A DNA stretch of 64,000 bases, from contig NZ_BBWW01000001.1 in NCBI RefSeq assembly GCF_001485215.1, forward strand, positions 992,001-1,056,000, given 5' to 3'. This DNA is from Leptolyngbya sp. NIES-2104 (GTDB lineage Bacteria > Cyanobacteriota > Cyanobacteriia > Leptolyngbyales > Leptolyngbyaceae). Made by a program: the position numbers and the translations under genes. Under the pieces are notes generated by a model, which saw only the letters and a program-made list of their open reading frames with translations, made no database searches and had not been told where the DNA came from. Position 1 is the stretch's first letter. Each line of letters opens with the position of its first letter. Below are positions 44,939-54,701 of this stretch, one piece after another.

Positions 44939-46636
44939 ATGAACGCCCCGACCAAACCCAGACCTCAGAAGCAAAAACCGCCTTTACCCCTCACGATCGG
45001 TGCTGCCGCTGCACTGGTCGCCGGAGGATCGATCGCATTTTGGGCACTGACTCGCCAACAGCAGTTAAACGTGATGCCAGTCGGGGCAAGCGCGATTCCA
45101 CAAGATGCGCTGATGGTCGTCTCAGTTTCAACGGATGCAGGCAAGTGGCAGCAATTGAGAGAATTCGGAACGCCTCGATCGCAAGCGGCTTTCGACCAAA
45201 GTTTGGCACAATTGCGCGATCGCTTTCTCAAAAGTCGCAATCTCGATTTTCAGCGGGACATTCAACCGTGGATCGGAAAAGAAGTCACGATGGCATTTTT
45301 GGCACCTCAAGCGGGGGTGAACGTTCCGCCACCCGGACAGGCTGCAATTCCTCCGAATCCACAGCCGACTGTGATGATTTTGCCGATCGCGGATGCGCTC
45401 AAAGCGAAAGAAGTTCTAGAACAATCGCCTGCGACAAAAGACGGCAAATGGACTGAGCGCGATTACAAAGGGGTGAAGATTCGGGAAAATCAAGAATCCC
45501 CGACTCAAAGCGCATCGATCGCGGTTTTAGACACAACTCAAGTTTTGGTGGCGAACAATCCAAGCGCGATCGAACGAGCGATCGACACCGTAAAAGGTAG
45601 CCCGTCTTTATCGCAAACTCCCGGATTTGGAGATGCCTTATCGCAGATTCAATCTGAAGATGCGATCGCTAGACTGTATGTAAACATTCCTGCCGCTGCA
45701 AATACATCTGCTGCGAACTCGAACCGTCCAGTGCCACCGCAAACCCTCGCACAACTCCAGCAAAATCAAGGATTAGCAGCAACCGCAACACTCGCAAACG
45801 AAGGAATTCAATTCAAAAGTGTCTCTTGGTTAAAACCCGACAGTCAACGCAAATTTGACACAAGCAACAATGCCAAAATGATGCCAACCCGATTACCGGG
45901 AGACACGCTAATGATGGCATCGGGTGGAAACTTGCAGCGATTCTGGCAAGATTACACTCAAGGTGTTTCGGCAAATCCGATTCAGTTCGTGAATCCAGAA
46001 GCGCTCAGACAAGGACTTAGAACCACGATCGGGCTTGATTTAGAGAAAGATTTGCTCAATTGGATGCAGGGTGAATATTCATTATCGTTAGTTCCGGCTC
46101 CTCAAGGTGCACCTGCAAACCTGCCTGCAAGTCTGGTCTTTATGGTGCAAACCAACGATCGACGCGCTGCTGAAGATACGTTGAAAAAGCTCGATGGCGT
46201 GATGGCGAATAAATACGCCTTCAAAGTCGAAGAATCGAAGATCGAAGGGCAATCGGTGGTGAATTGGTCGCTTCCTGCGGCAAATGTAAATATTACTCGC
46301 GGCTGGCTCGATGGCGATGTGGCATTTCTCTCACTCGGTGCGCCTGTTGCGGGTTCATTCTTACCAAAACCGCCAACCACTTTGGCTGAAAATGAACTGT
46401 TCCGCAAGAGCACACAATCTCAGCTTGGCGCAAAAAACGGTCACTTTTTCGTAGATATGGATCGAGTGCTGAAACTTCAGAATTTCCCGCTGCTTCAGAT
46501 TCCGGCTGCAAATCGAGCCATGTTAGAAGGAATTCGATCGATTGGTGTCACCGCTGCGATTACGAGCGATCGCACGTCTCGATATGATGTGTTCGTCTCG
46601 TTGCAGAAAGGCAATCCGCCTGGAGCGTTACCCTAA
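44939..46636 (+). CDS. DUF3352 protein, membrane-anchored
   Basis: A 565-residue protein with a short positively charged N-terminus, one membrane anchor (about 20-45, PLTIGAAAALVAGGSIAFWAL) and a large outer domain with DALMVVSVSTDAGKWQQL, a DUF3352 start pattern. Family function is unknown; members are found across cyanobacteria. There are Pro- and Gln-rich stretches (VPPPGQAAIPPNPQP) and repeating ..DTLMMASGGNL.. segments. The GTG at 44903 would add 12 polar residues; ATG 44939 is preferred. It converges on the endonuclease III gene, overlapping by 9 nt. Confidence 0.85.
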   Translation: MNAPTKPRPQKQKPPLPLTIGAAAALVAGGSIAFWALTRQQQLNVMPVGASAIPQDALMVVSVSTDAGKWQQLREFGTPRSQAAFDQSLAQLRDRFLKSRNLDFQRDIQPWIGKEVTMAFLAPQAGVNVPPPGQAAIPPNPQPTVMILPIADALKAKEVLEQSPATKDGKWTERDYKGVKIRENQESPTQSASIAVLDTTQVLVANNPSAIERAIDTVKGSPSLSQTPGFGDALSQIQSEDAIARLYVNIPAAANTSAANSNRPVPPQTLAQLQQNQGLAATATLANEGIQFKSVSWLKPDSQRKFDTSNNAKMMPTRLPGDTLMMASGGNLQRFWQDYTQGVSANPIQFVNPEALRQGLRTTIGLDLEKDLLNWMQGEYSLSLVPAPQGAPANLPASLVFMVQTNDRRAAEDTLKKLDGVMANKYAFKVEESKIEGQSVVNWSLPAANVNITRGWLDGDVAFLSLGAPVAGSFLPKPPTTLAENELFRKSTQSQLGAKNGHFFVDMDRVLKLQNFPLLQIPAANRAMLEGIRSIGVTAAITSDRTSRYDVFVSLQKGNPPGALP

Positions 46637-47338
46637 TCGAGCTTGACCGTAGGGACAAAGGGACAGGACAACACAGCGATCGCAGTTTGGATTTCGATAA
46701 AAACAACAGCGCTGTCCATGCAGCATCAAAACTTCGTGATTGTCATAAACCTGCTGTGCTGTCCATTCGGAGGGCAATTGTGCCTCTAATACATCGTGAG
46801 CGGGAGCAACCGCTGTCGTTTCAGGAATCAATCCCAAACGAATTGCGACGCGATGATGGTGACTATCGACAGGTAAAGCACGTCTGCGGAGATTACTAAA
46901 GGCAAGAACGGCGGCGCTGGTTTTCCGTCCGATTCCGGGAAAAGATTCGAGCCAGTTTCGAGCCTCTTCCACGCTCAGATCGGCTAGAAAATCGATCGAC
47001 AATTCGCCCCGCTGTTCGGTAATCTGCTGCAAAATCTGCTTGAGTCGAATCGCTTTTTGATCCGCCCAAGTGCAAGATGCGATCGCATCCTCGATTTCTT
47101 TTTCCGACGCATCCCGTACCGCTTCCCAGGTCGAAAATTTTGCCTTCAATCGTTTGAATGCTCGATCGGAATCTGCATTTTTCGTGCGATGAGATAACAG
47201 GGCTGAAACGAGTTCGCTGAGTGGATCAAGGCTGTGAAAGTAAGGAATTGGGCAACCGTATGCTTCACATAAACGATCGTGGATTTGAATCAATTTCTGC
47301 TGAAGTTCGGGCGTAACAGAGGGAGTTTTCGATCGCAT
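46628..47338 (-). CDS. nth: endonuclease III (Nth family)
   Basis: A 236-residue base-excision repair glycosylase/AP lyase. The helix-hairpin-helix LESFPGIGRKTSAAV carries the catalytic Lys, ALPVDSHHHRV holds the catalytic Asp, and a C-x6-C-x2-C-x5-C cluster at the C-terminus (CFYRNPNCDRCVVLSLC) binds 4Fe-4S. The substrate is oxidised pyrimidine in DNA. A hairpin with T run lies directly upstream of the ATG (47339-47379). The 3' end overlaps the convergent DUF3352 gene by 9 nt. Confidence 0.92.
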   Translation of the reverse strand: MRSKTPSVTPELQQKLIQIHDRLCEAYGCPIPYFHSLDPLSELVSALLSHRTKNADSDRAFKRLKAKFSTWEAVRDASEKEIEDAIASCTWADQKAIRLKQILQQITEQRGELSIDFLADLSVEEARNWLESFPGIGRKTSAAVLAFSNLRRRALPVDSHHHRVAIRLGLIPETTAVAPAHDVLEAQLPSEWTAQQVYDNHEVLMLHGQRCCFYRNPNCDRCVVLSLCPYGQARLG

Positions 47339-47379
47339 AAAAAGAGGGATGAAAACCTAATACTTATCAGGTCATCCCT
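47339..47379 (-). terminator. terminator hairpin abutting the nth start codon
   Basis: AGGGATGA (47345-47352) and TCATCCCT (47372-47379) form a perfect stem; on the minus strand CTTTTT follows and runs into the ATG at 47338. It ends the NUDIX transcript or attenuates nth. Confidence 0.7.
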
Positions 47380-47431
47380 AAGCTTGAAATCTTCTAAGTG
47401 AGAGATTTATTTGATCAAAGAATCGATCGAG

Positions 47432-47887
47432 TTAAGCGATCGTCGTTTTTCCCTCAAAATAATCCTGTAGCTGTTTGGCATGATCATGGGACAACCGACC
47501 CGGCGGCAAATGCGAACAATCAAACGCCTGCACGTCCGCTACTTCACCCGTATCTTGAGGGTTAAACGTTCCAGTTGCTTCCACTTCCACCACAACACAA
47601 ATCGAGTGCATTCGCGGATCGCGATCGGGAGCCGAATAAACTCCGACCAGTCGCCGAATTTTCGTTAACTCCAGTCCCGTTTCTTCCGCCAATTCGCGCC
47701 GAATTGCACTCGGCAAATCTTCGCCCCAATCGACAATCCCGCCCGGAAGACTCCACAAGCCGTTATCCCGCCTACGAATCAACACAATTCGATCGTCCGG
47801 CAACACCGTAATGATGCTCGTTCCCGTGACGGGATGCCGAAAAATCACGCCTAAAACTGTTTGAAAATATTGCCAAAGCCGACGCAT
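47432..47887 (-). CDS. NUDIX hydrolase
   Basis: A 151-residue protein with a complete Nudix box G-x5-E-x7-REL-x-EE-x-GL (GIVDWGEDLPSAIRRELAEETGL, split here by function: the REL and EE bind the metal). Family members cleave nucleoside diphosphates linked to another group. A hydrophobic start (FQTVLGVIFRHPVTGTSIITVLPDDRIVLI) is normal for the beta strands. It is upstream of nth in the same direction, separated by a terminator-like hairpin. The substrate cannot be determined. Confidence 0.9.
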   Translation of the reverse strand: MRRLWQYFQTVLGVIFRHPVTGTSIITVLPDDRIVLIRRRDNGLWSLPGGIVDWGEDLPSAIRRELAEETGLELTKIRRLVGVYSAPDRDPRMHSICVVVEVEATGTFNPQDTGEVADVQAFDCSHLPPGRLSHDHAKQLQDYFEGKTTIA

Positions 47888-47962
47888 AAACTAAGGGAAC
47901 AAAGGGCAGGGATGATACGTCGAAAAGTCAGGAACATGATCTTTTATATAGATACAGAGAAT

Positions 47963-48421
47963 TTAAATCAAATCAGTGAGAATTTGAGTCGCGTGAAGAT
48001 CAGGTTTGACTTTGCGATAAATCTTCTCGATCGTACCATCTGAACTGATCACAAAGGTATTGCGAGTAATCCCTAAATACTCTTTGCCCATGAATTTTTT
48101 GAGTCCGTAGCTTTCGTATTGTTCCGAAACTTTTCCACCTTCATCGATTAGCAATGGAAACGGAAGATTGAACTTTTTTACGAACTTTTGGTGCGATTTT
48201 GCATCGTCAGTACTCACACCTAACACGATGATTTCTTGTGATTGATATTGCTCATAAGCATCTCGAAATCCACATGCTTCTTTGGTGCATCCCGGTGTGT
48301 TGTCACGCGGATAGAAGTACAAAACAACACGCTTTCCTTTGAGATCTGAAAGCTTTACGGTGTTTCCATCTGTATCTGGTAAAGCAAAATCCGGAGCGCG
48401 ATCGCCAATATTCAAGCTCAT
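47963..48421 (-). CDS. bcp: peroxiredoxin Q / BCP
   Basis: A 152-residue thiol peroxidase: [22 protein letters not shown], and the catalytic [17 protein letters not shown], with peroxidatic Cys and a resolving Cys five residues later, as in the 2-Cys atypical PrxQ/BCP type. It reduces hydroperoxides using thioredoxin. Full length. It sits 3 nt after the argH gene's start side (minus strand order: argH upstream is at higher coordinates), so it may be transcribed with argH; their boundary is only 3 nt. Confidence 0.93.
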   Translation of the reverse strand: MSLNIGDRAPDFALPDTDGNTVKLSDLKGKRVVLYFYPRDNTPGCTKEACGFRDAYEQYQSQEIIVLGVSTDDAKSHQKFVKKFNLPFPLLIDEGGKVSEQYESYGLKKFMGKEYLGITRNTFVISSDGTIEKIYRKVKPDLHATQILTDLI

Positions 48422-48424
48422 GTT

Positions 48425-49834
48425 CTAACCCTGTTGAAATCGTTGTTTTGCAGACTGGAGAGCGCGATCGATTTGCTCGAATCCCGTTCCGCCAAAACTA
48501 TTGCGAGCGGCAACCACCTGAGATGGCGCGATCGTGTCGTAAATATCCGATTCAAACGCTGGATGTAGCTCTTTCCATTCTGCAAGGGAGAGATCTTTTA
48601 ATAACTTGTTTTGAGCGAGGCACGAGCGTACAACTTTCCCCACCAAGTTGTAGGCTTCCCGGAACGGAACGCCTTTCGATGCGAGATAATCCGCGACATC
48701 CGTGGCATTGGAAAAGTCTTCTGCGACTGCTTCATTGAGTCGGGCTGTCCGAAACTCCAACCCTTCTCGAAACAGAATTGTCATCGCTTCCAGACATGCC
48801 TTCACGGTTTTCACCGCATCGAACAAGGCTTCTTTGTCTTCCTGCAAGTCCTTGTTATATGCCAGCGGCAATCCTTTCATCAGCACTAACATTCCTTGCA
48901 AGTGTCCAAAAACTCGCCCCGTTTTGCCGCGCACTAATTCTGGCACATCGGGATTCTTCTTCTGCGGCATGATGCTAGAACCCGTTGCACAACTGTCTTT
49001 TAGTGTGACAAAACTGAATTCTTGAGATGCCCAGAAAATCACTTCCTCGGATAATCGGCTGAGGTGAACCATGATCAAACTCGCCGCACCGAGAAACTCG
49101 ATCGCGAAATCTCGATCGCTCACTCCATCCAAACTATTTTCGTACAGTCCACCGAACTCTAAAAGTTCCGCGGTGTAATGTCGATCGATGGGAAAAGTCG
49201 TTCCCGCCAACGCTCCAGATCCCAGAGGCGACACATTCACCCGCTGATAAATTTCACCGAGTCGCGTCCAGTCCCGCTGCGTCATCTCAAAATATGCCAG
49301 TAAATGATGCGCGAGACTAATCGGCTGTGCCCGCTGAAGATGCGTATAGCCCGGAATCAGCGTTTTAACGTGCTGCTCAGCGAGTCCAAGGAGAACGCTT
49401 TGGAATGCTCGAATCTGCTGGCGAACTTCTGTAATTTGAGCACGCAAATAAAGACGGGTATCGGTTCCCACCTGATCATTTCTCGATCGTGCCGTATGCA
49501 GTTTCTTACCGACATCGCCCGTAATCTCGGTCAATCGCTTCTCAACCGCAAAATGCACATCCTCGGCATCTACGCCTGGTTGAAACTGTCCTTGGCGATA
49601 TTCCTGGCGAATCTGCTCTAATCCATTCACCAACTGATCGCCTTCTGCGTCAGAAATGATGCCCGTTTTCGCCAGCATTTTCGCGTGTGCCTGCGATCCG
49701 GTGATGTCGTACTCGATCAATTCAATATCAAAACCAATACTGGCGTTGAATTCTGCGATCGCAGGGTGCAATGCAGATTCAAATCGCTGGCTCCAAGTTT
49801 GCTGGGATTTGTTTTCAGGGAACTGAGGATTCAA
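48425..49834 (-). CDS. argH: argininosuccinate lyase
   Basis: A 469-residue enzyme of the fumarase/aspartase superfamily that splits argininosuccinate to arginine and fumarate, the final step of arginine synthesis. Signature [12 protein letters not shown] is intact, as are [11 protein letters not shown] and [12 protein letters not shown]-like ([13 protein letters not shown]). Full length, active as a homotetramer in the cytoplasm. The bcp gene follows 3 nt after its stop. Start at 49834 gives [20 protein letters not shown], a normal N-terminus. Confidence 0.97.
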   Translation of the reverse strand: MNPQFPENKSQQTWSQRFESALHPAIAEFNASIGFDIELIEYDITGSQAHAKMLAKTGIISDAEGDQLVNGLEQIRQEYRQGQFQPGVDAEDVHFAVEKRLTEITGDVGKKLHTARSRNDQVGTDTRLYLRAQITEVRQQIRAFQSVLLGLAEQHVKTLIPGYTHLQRAQPISLAHHLLAYFEMTQRDWTRLGEIYQRVNVSPLGSGALAGTTFPIDRHYTAELLEFGGLYENSLDGVSDRDFAIEFLGAASLIMVHLSRLSEEVIFWASQEFSFVTLKDSCATGSSIMPQKKNPDVPELVRGKTGRVFGHLQGMLVLMKGLPLAYNKDLQEDKEALFDAVKTVKACLEAMTILFREGLEFRTARLNEAVAEDFSNATDVADYLASKGVPFREAYNLVGKVVRSCLAQNKLLKDLSLAEWKELHPAFESDIYDTIAPSQVVAARNSFGGTGFEQIDRALQSAKQRFQQG

Positions 49835-49937
49835 GACAACTCAATCTCGCGCTCGACTGCAAGTTCTAAGCCTACCGCAAACGGTTAAATCGCGGGGATG
49901 AAGCAGAAATTAATTTTTTCACCCCCACGGAGCGCAA

Positions 49938-50168
49938 TTAGCCGAACGAAGTAAAAGTTCTGACAAAATAGCCCAGTCCAATTCCCAACACAAACGCCCA
50001 AACTTGCCCAGTTCTGACAAAGTGGTTCCAGCTTTTGCCCACATTTCCGGTGATGTCTGTCTGCTTAAATTCTTGTGCCAAAACGGTGACATCGATCGAT
50101 TGAACGAAATCGCTTACATGAACCGTGTGATCAATCCAGTTGGAAAGGTCTAAAACAAAATGAATCAT
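49938..50168 (-). CDS. small membrane protein of unknown function
   Basis: A 76-residue protein. The first 45 residues are amphipathic (FVLDLSNWIDHTVHVSDFVQSIDVTVLAQEF) and the C-terminus has a membrane span (VWAFVLGIGLGYFVRTF). I do not recognise it. It starts from an ATG with a plausible leader and lies between argH and a response regulator, all on the same strand. Confidence that it is a real gene rests on length, composition and its position in a gap that would otherwise be empty. Confidence 0.55.
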   Translation of the reverse strand: MIHFVLDLSNWIDHTVHVSDFVQSIDVTVLAQEFKQTDITGNVGKSWNHFVRTGQVWAFVLGIGLGYFVRTFTSFG

Positions 50169-50244
50169 GATAACTCTCTGGGTGCGGCGTATTCTTTCAG
50201 CACAGTGTTACCACATCAATTCAGGTCAAGAGTCCGAGAAAATG

Positions 50245-50955
50245 CTAGTTCAACAAAGGCATCACCGAGGTTGCAATGATCGCGGCTTGCGTACGATCGC
50301 GTAAATTCAAGCGTCCTAAAATACTCGCAACGTGGTTTTTCACCGTTCCTTCAGAAATATCGAGGGTTCTCGCAATCTCTCGATTGCTCGATCCTTCTGC
50401 GATCAGTCTTAACACTTGGCGTTCTCGTGCGGTGAGCTTGGAAAATCCGGGTGGTAAATTGCTGGCGGGAGTCCGTCGCTGAGACGGCATAAACGGGAGA
50501 ACATTTGTCGCGGGTTCAATCGGTTCAATCGGGGATTCATCGATCGAACCCGCTAATGCTTTCTGCAAAATTCCCGGACTCAGTTGAGTAAACCCTTTAT
50601 GAGCCGTCCGGACTGCATTGGCTAACTCATCCGGCGACATATCTTTGAGGAGATAGCCTCGTGCCCCAACTTGGAGCGCGGTTCGGACAGAAGCTTGGTC
50701 ATCTGAGGCAGTTAATACCAAGACGCGAGTGTCCGGGCAGCGTTCACAAATGGTTTGAGTCGCTGTAATCCCGTCCATTCTTGGCATTTTCAAATCCATC
50801 AGCACCACATCGGGCTGAAGTGCTTCCGCTTGTTCGACCGCATCACAACCATTATCCACATCCGCGACGACTTGGAGGTCAGGCTCTTGTTCCAAAAGGG
50901 CTTTGAGACCCTCTCGAATCAGATTTTGATCATCTGCTAACAATACGCGAATCAT
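50245..50955 (-). CDS. NarL/LuxR-family response regulator
   Basis: A 236-residue two-domain regulator. The receiver (1-120) has LLADDQNLIREGL, phosphoacceptor Asp in VVLMDLKMPRMDG, and Lys in GYLLKDMSPDEL. After a Pro-rich linker, the LuxR-type helix-turn-helix (about 170-230) is LTARERQVLRLIAEGSSNREIARTLDISEGTVKNHVASIL. No partner kinase is next to it, so it is an orphan regulator. The 241-bp gap upstream leads to the divergent PMT gene and contains AT-rich sequence with no clear signal. Confidence 0.93.
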   Translation of the reverse strand: MIRVLLADDQNLIREGLKALLEQEPDLQVVADVDNGCDAVEQAEALQPDVVLMDLKMPRMDGITATQTICERCPDTRVLVLTASDDQASVRTALQVGARGYLLKDMSPDELANAVRTAHKGFTQLSPGILQKALAGSIDESPIEPIEPATNVLPFMPSQRRTPASNLPPGFSKLTARERQVLRLIAEGSSNREIARTLDISEGTVKNHVASILGRLNLRDRTQAAIIATSVMPLLN

Positions 50956-51196
50956 GACTGTGCTTCCTTTTAACAGAGATTTGAGTTAAGCGACGGGGGT
51001 GATCGATCAACTCATAGAGGACATGAAATCGGGCAACGGTTGAGAAAATTGATTTTTTCGTTAAATAGTTTGTAAAACTTTACCAAATTATCTTTTAGTT
51101 TTTACGCGAATAAATCAAGTCTGTTGTGACAGAAATTTACCAAAACAGAGAAGAAGTCAGTATGCTGAAAGACTAGAAAACGGCAGAACAAGAATC

Positions 51197-52681
51197 GTGA
51201 TGCGGAAGCCTGATCAATCTATCAAGCCGATTCCCTGGTTTCGGCTCGGACTTATTGGAATTTTCCTAATCTCGTTGAGTCTTCGCTTTTGGGGACTCGG
51301 ACGATTTAACACCCTGGTCTTTGATGAAGTTTACTATGCCAAGTTCGCGAATAACTATCTGACAGGAACGAAATTTTTCGATGGTCATCCGCCTTTGAGT
51401 AAGTATTTGATTGCGATCGGAATTTGGATCGGAAATCAGCTTCCTATCGGTCAAGACACCGTAAATAATCTTGCAGGTTCGACCTTAAGCACTTGGAGTT
51501 ATCGCTGGCTGAATGCGTTAACAGGATCGTTTATTCCACTGGTCATTTCTGCGATCGCGTTTCAATTAAGTCAGCGTCGAAGTTATGCGCTGATCGCTGG
51601 AAGCCTTGCTGCAATGGATGGTCTGTTTCTAGTTGAATCACGATATGCATTGAACAACGTCTATCTTGTGCTGTTCGGATTAATCGGGCAATGGTGTTTG
51701 TTATTAAGTTTACGATCGCCCAAAAGATTCAATCACTTTCTAGTCATTTCTGGGGTATTTTTTGCTGCTTCTGCCTCGATCAAATGGAACGGGTTATGGT
51801 TCTTAATGAGCACCTATTTCTTATGGGGAATTGCTTGGATTTTTCGTTTCTTAAACTGGACAAATCAAGGATCAAAACGATCGACAGAAGTCCCTAGCAA
51901 TTCATTACCAACTTCGCCTTTGTATCGACTAACACAAATTAACTTGTTTTATTTTTTACTCTGTTTTGCAGCGGTTCCTGCTTTGTTTTATTGGTTAATT
52001 TGGCTACCGCATATTCATTTCAATCCTGAATTTGGATTCATCGAAGTTCAGCGACAAATTTTGTCGTATCATCAGCGGGTTGGCAGCGGTTCAAATATTC
52101 ATCCTTACTGTTCAACTTGGTACAGTTGGATACTGATGCTGCGTCCTGTTGCGTATTATTACCAAGTCGCGAATTCGATATTTGATCCGATTCCAAACGG
52201 AAATTCTGCTTTGGTATTAACGCCAGGACGGGTCGTTTACGATGTTCACGCGATGGGAAATCCGGCGCTTTGGTGGCTTTCGGCGGTTGCGATCGTGTTT
52301 CTCATTTGGATACTGGTAGAACACTGGAAATTTTTACCGAGTCTTGCCAGCGTTCATGCACCGCGTCTAAGTTTCCTGCCGCCTCAAGAGTTGTGGATCG
52401 TTCTCTTTTTGTTCGTAAGCTACATTGCGAATCTGTTGCCGTGGATGCCTGTCACGCGGTGTGTATTTTTGTATCACTATATGGGTTCATTGGTATACGC
52501 GACGATGGCACTGGCTTGGTTTGTCGATCGCTGGTTTCGGACACGGGAATTTCGAGCGATCGGGATTGGGGTGATGGTGATTTGTGCGATCGCGTTTGTG
52601 TTCTGGATGCCGATTTATCTGGGATTGCCGTTGACACAAGCAGAATATCAAATGCGAATGTGGTTGCCTTCGTGGATTTGA
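51197..52681 (+). CDS. PMT-family mannosyltransferase (GT39)
   Basis: A 494-residue polytopic membrane protein, about ten spans, of the dolichyl-phosphate-mannose-protein mannosyltransferase family. The first loop carries the catalytic-type acidic pair in LVFDEVYYAKFANNYL, then FFDGHPPLSKYLIAIGIW. Bacterial members use polyprenyl-phosphate sugar to decorate proteins or lipid A. The polyprenyl-phosphate sugar could come from the GT2 at 10624. A late motif VTRCVFLYHYMGSLVY is present. A terminator follows. Confidence 0.9.
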   Translation: MMRKPDQSIKPIPWFRLGLIGIFLISLSLRFWGLGRFNTLVFDEVYYAKFANNYLTGTKFFDGHPPLSKYLIAIGIWIGNQLPIGQDTVNNLAGSTLSTWSYRWLNALTGSFIPLVISAIAFQLSQRRSYALIAGSLAAMDGLFLVESRYALNNVYLVLFGLIGQWCLLLSLRSPKRFNHFLVISGVFFAASASIKWNGLWFLMSTYFLWGIAWIFRFLNWTNQGSKRSTEVPSNSLPTSPLYRLTQINLFYFLLCFAAVPALFYWLIWLPHIHFNPEFGFIEVQRQILSYHQRVGSGSNIHPYCSTWYSWILMLRPVAYYYQVANSIFDPIPNGNSALVLTPGRVVYDVHAMGNPALWWLSAVAIVFLIWILVEHWKFLPSLASVHAPRLSFLPPQELWIVLFLFVSYIANLLPWMPVTRCVFLYHYMGSLVYATMALAWFVDRWFRTREFRAIGIGVMVICAIAFVFWMPIYLGLPLTQAEYQMRMWLPSWI

Positions 52682-52690
52682 TTCCAATAA

Positions 52691-52719
52691 AAAAAGGCGT
52701 GAGCGAATCAAGCCTTTTT
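52691..52719. terminator. bidirectional terminator
   Basis: AAAAAGGC (52691-52698) and GCCTTTTT (52712-52719) around a 13-nt loop give T runs in both directions, between the convergent PMT and Ycf66 genes. Confidence 0.85.
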
Positions 52720-52738
52720 CTAAATCTCTAATCGGTCA

Positions 52739-53572
52739 TCACACCGTCTCAGGCGGATCAGATGGAATGTCTTTCTCTTCCGCATCTTCTACTGCCGCCT
52801 CGACCAGTTCTGGTGTTGGCGGATGGGGTGGCACAGCTTGAGGGTGACTCGCTTCAAACGCAACCTCTTCTTGCACAATCTCATCGGCTGTAGAAGTCGA
52901 TTCTGAAGCACCATCTTGATCGATCGCAACAGAATTCGATTCGATCGCTTTTTCCGCCGCTACGATGTCCTCTTCAAAATTGAAAGCATCATCGGTTTCA
53001 GCAGATTCTTCGCGAAATTCTTTCCGAACGTAGGTCGTCTTATTCTTTTCAGGCTTCTTGAATACGCTCCCGATCGCAGTTCCGACCGCGCTAATCTTTC
53101 CCATCACATCAGCTTTACCTGCCTCCGGAGCCGGATTACCAAAATCCTCGCGCCTCAGCGGTTCGTACGGTTCAGCAGGCGGAGTTGCAGGCGCTTTATT
53201 CAACAAGGCTGAGGCGCGATCTTTCACGGTCGTAAACGTTTTCTTGCCTTGCTCCACAACTTTCGCGGTATTTTCCGAAGCGAGGACATCATCGAGCTTC
53301 GATCGTAGTTCTGAAGTCGATGGCGTGTAGCCGAGTCGGGAAGTCAGCGATTGATAGCCGAACCAGCCAATTAAAGAAACGCTGGCGATTTGTCCGAGCA
53401 ACACTGCACCCGTAATGCGATCGGCACAAATCCACAGCACCAACGCATAAAACAATCCCACACCCGAAAGCGTCAGATCGCCTTTGCGATAAATTTCTGG
53501 ATAAAAAAAGGCGGACATGTACAGCCCGAAGCTACCTAATGCGATCGCCAATGCTAAAAGATATGTCAGCAT
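52739..53572 (-). CDS. Ycf66-family protein
   Basis: A 277-residue protein with three N-terminal hydrophobic segments (MLTYLLALAIALGSFGLYMSAFFYPEI, LSGVGLFYALVLWICADRI, VLLGQIASVSLIGWFGYQSL) matching Ycf66 from cyanobacteria and plastids, followed by a long acidic, Pro/Ala/Glu-rich tail. The function of Ycf66 is not known; it is likely a thylakoid or inner-membrane protein. The frame opens at a TTG 15 nt earlier, but the ATG at 53572 gives the family-like start. Confidence 0.9.
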   Translation of the reverse strand: MLTYLLALAIALGSFGLYMSAFFYPEIYRKGDLTLSGVGLFYALVLWICADRITGAVLLGQIASVSLIGWFGYQSLTSRLGYTPSTSELRSKLDDVLASENTAKVVEQGKKTFTTVKDRASALLNKAPATPPAEPYEPLRREDFGNPAPEAGKADVMGKISAVGTAIGSVFKKPEKNKTTYVRKEFREESAETDDAFNFEEDIVAAEKAIESNSVAIDQDGASESTSTADEIVQEEVAFEASHPQAVPPHPPTPELVEAAVEDAEEKDIPSDPPETV

Positions 53573-53655
53573 TTTTGCTGCCCCCAACTCGGAAAAACTA
53601 CTCTCAATGTACTCTGAACCGCCGATTCAAGAAGGTAGGGTTAACAGAACACAAT

Positions 53656-54573
53656 TTAAGCGAGGATTTGGTCATCGAGTGAAAAATCAATTTCAGCTCG
53701 ATCGCGTCCAACCTTTAAATAGTCGTTCTGATAGGAATCTTTCAGCCCAGAAACAAGATCAAATTCTGGCTCCCAATTCAGTTCGGTTTTCGCCTTGTGA
53801 ACGTCTGCAAAGAAATGCTGAGTTCGCATCGGAAACGCTTTCTTTTTGCCGAAATCGAACTGTTTTGGATCGTAATGCACGATTTTTACTTCTTTACCGA
53901 TCGCGTCTCCACAAGCCCGCGCTAATCCATCAAACGTCACGGCTCGATCGCCCGACACATTGTAAATTTGCCCGATCGCGGTTTCATTTCCCAACACGTT
54001 TGCCATCGCTGCCGCGAGATCTTGAACGTGTCCGAATTGTGTAAAGTGCTGTCCGTGTGCGGGAATCGGAACAGGTCGATCGCGCACAATGCGATCGAAA
54101 AACCAAGCTTCTAAATCGTTATAGTTCTGCGGTCCATAAATATAAGTCGGACGAATCGAGGTAAACGGAATTCCCGCTTCAGCCAAATAAGATTCCGTCT
54201 CGTGTTTTCCTTTGTGCCGACTTTTCGGATCAACGGCATCCCCTTCGACGTGCGGCATCTGATCTGATTTGAGGTAGACCCCTGCCGAACTCATATAAAT
54301 AAAGTGCTGAATTCGATTTTTGAACAGTTCAGCTAAGGGTTGAGTGTCCGTGAGTTCGCGCCCGTTATTGTCGAAAATTGCATCGAACTCGATCGATTTC
54401 AACTGCTCCAAATCTGTTGCACTGGTACGATCGCCTTGAATTTGCTTGACTCCTTCCGTAGGAGCAGGTTTATTGCCGCGATTGAACAGCGTCACCTCAT
54501 GCCCTTTTGACACTAAAAGCCGAGTGAGATAGACCCCGATGAATCGAGTCCCGCCCATAATCAGAATTCGCAT
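53656..54573 (-). CDS. NAD-dependent epimerase/dehydratase, CSP41b-like
   Basis: A 305-residue Rossmann-fold protein: MRILIMGGTRFIGVYLTRLLV, then FIYMSSAGVYL and a C-terminal half RTYIYGP-like (IRPTYIYGPQNY). It resembles the plastid RNA-binding CSP41b and its cyanobacterial relatives, which derive from sugar-nucleotide epimerases but may bind ribosomes or RNA. The usual catalytic Tyr-x3-Lys of epimerases is not obvious (the motif reads YLKSDQ / HKGKHETE). It is divergent from an ExoD gene. Confidence 0.88.
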   Translation of the reverse strand: MRILIMGGTRFIGVYLTRLLVSKGHEVTLFNRGNKPAPTEGVKQIQGDRTSATDLEQLKSIEFDAIFDNNGRELTDTQPLAELFKNRIQHFIYMSSAGVYLKSDQMPHVEGDAVDPKSRHKGKHETESYLAEAGIPFTSIRPTYIYGPQNYNDLEAWFFDRIVRDRPVPIPAHGQHFTQFGHVQDLAAAMANVLGNETAIGQIYNVSGDRAVTFDGLARACGDAIGKEVKIVHYDPKQFDFGKKKAFPMRTQHFFADVHKAKTELNWEPEFDLVSGLKDSYQNDYLKVGRDRAEIDFSLDDQILA

Positions 54574-54701
54574 AACCGCGATCGCTCTTTACGCAACAAT
54601 TTCTAATCTTAGAGCGAGTCCGTCCCCGACTTATGAAAAATCAAAAGACCTGATCTGCCAAAATTTGCGTCAGAATTTTGGTACCGCCTTACTCGATCTT
54701 T

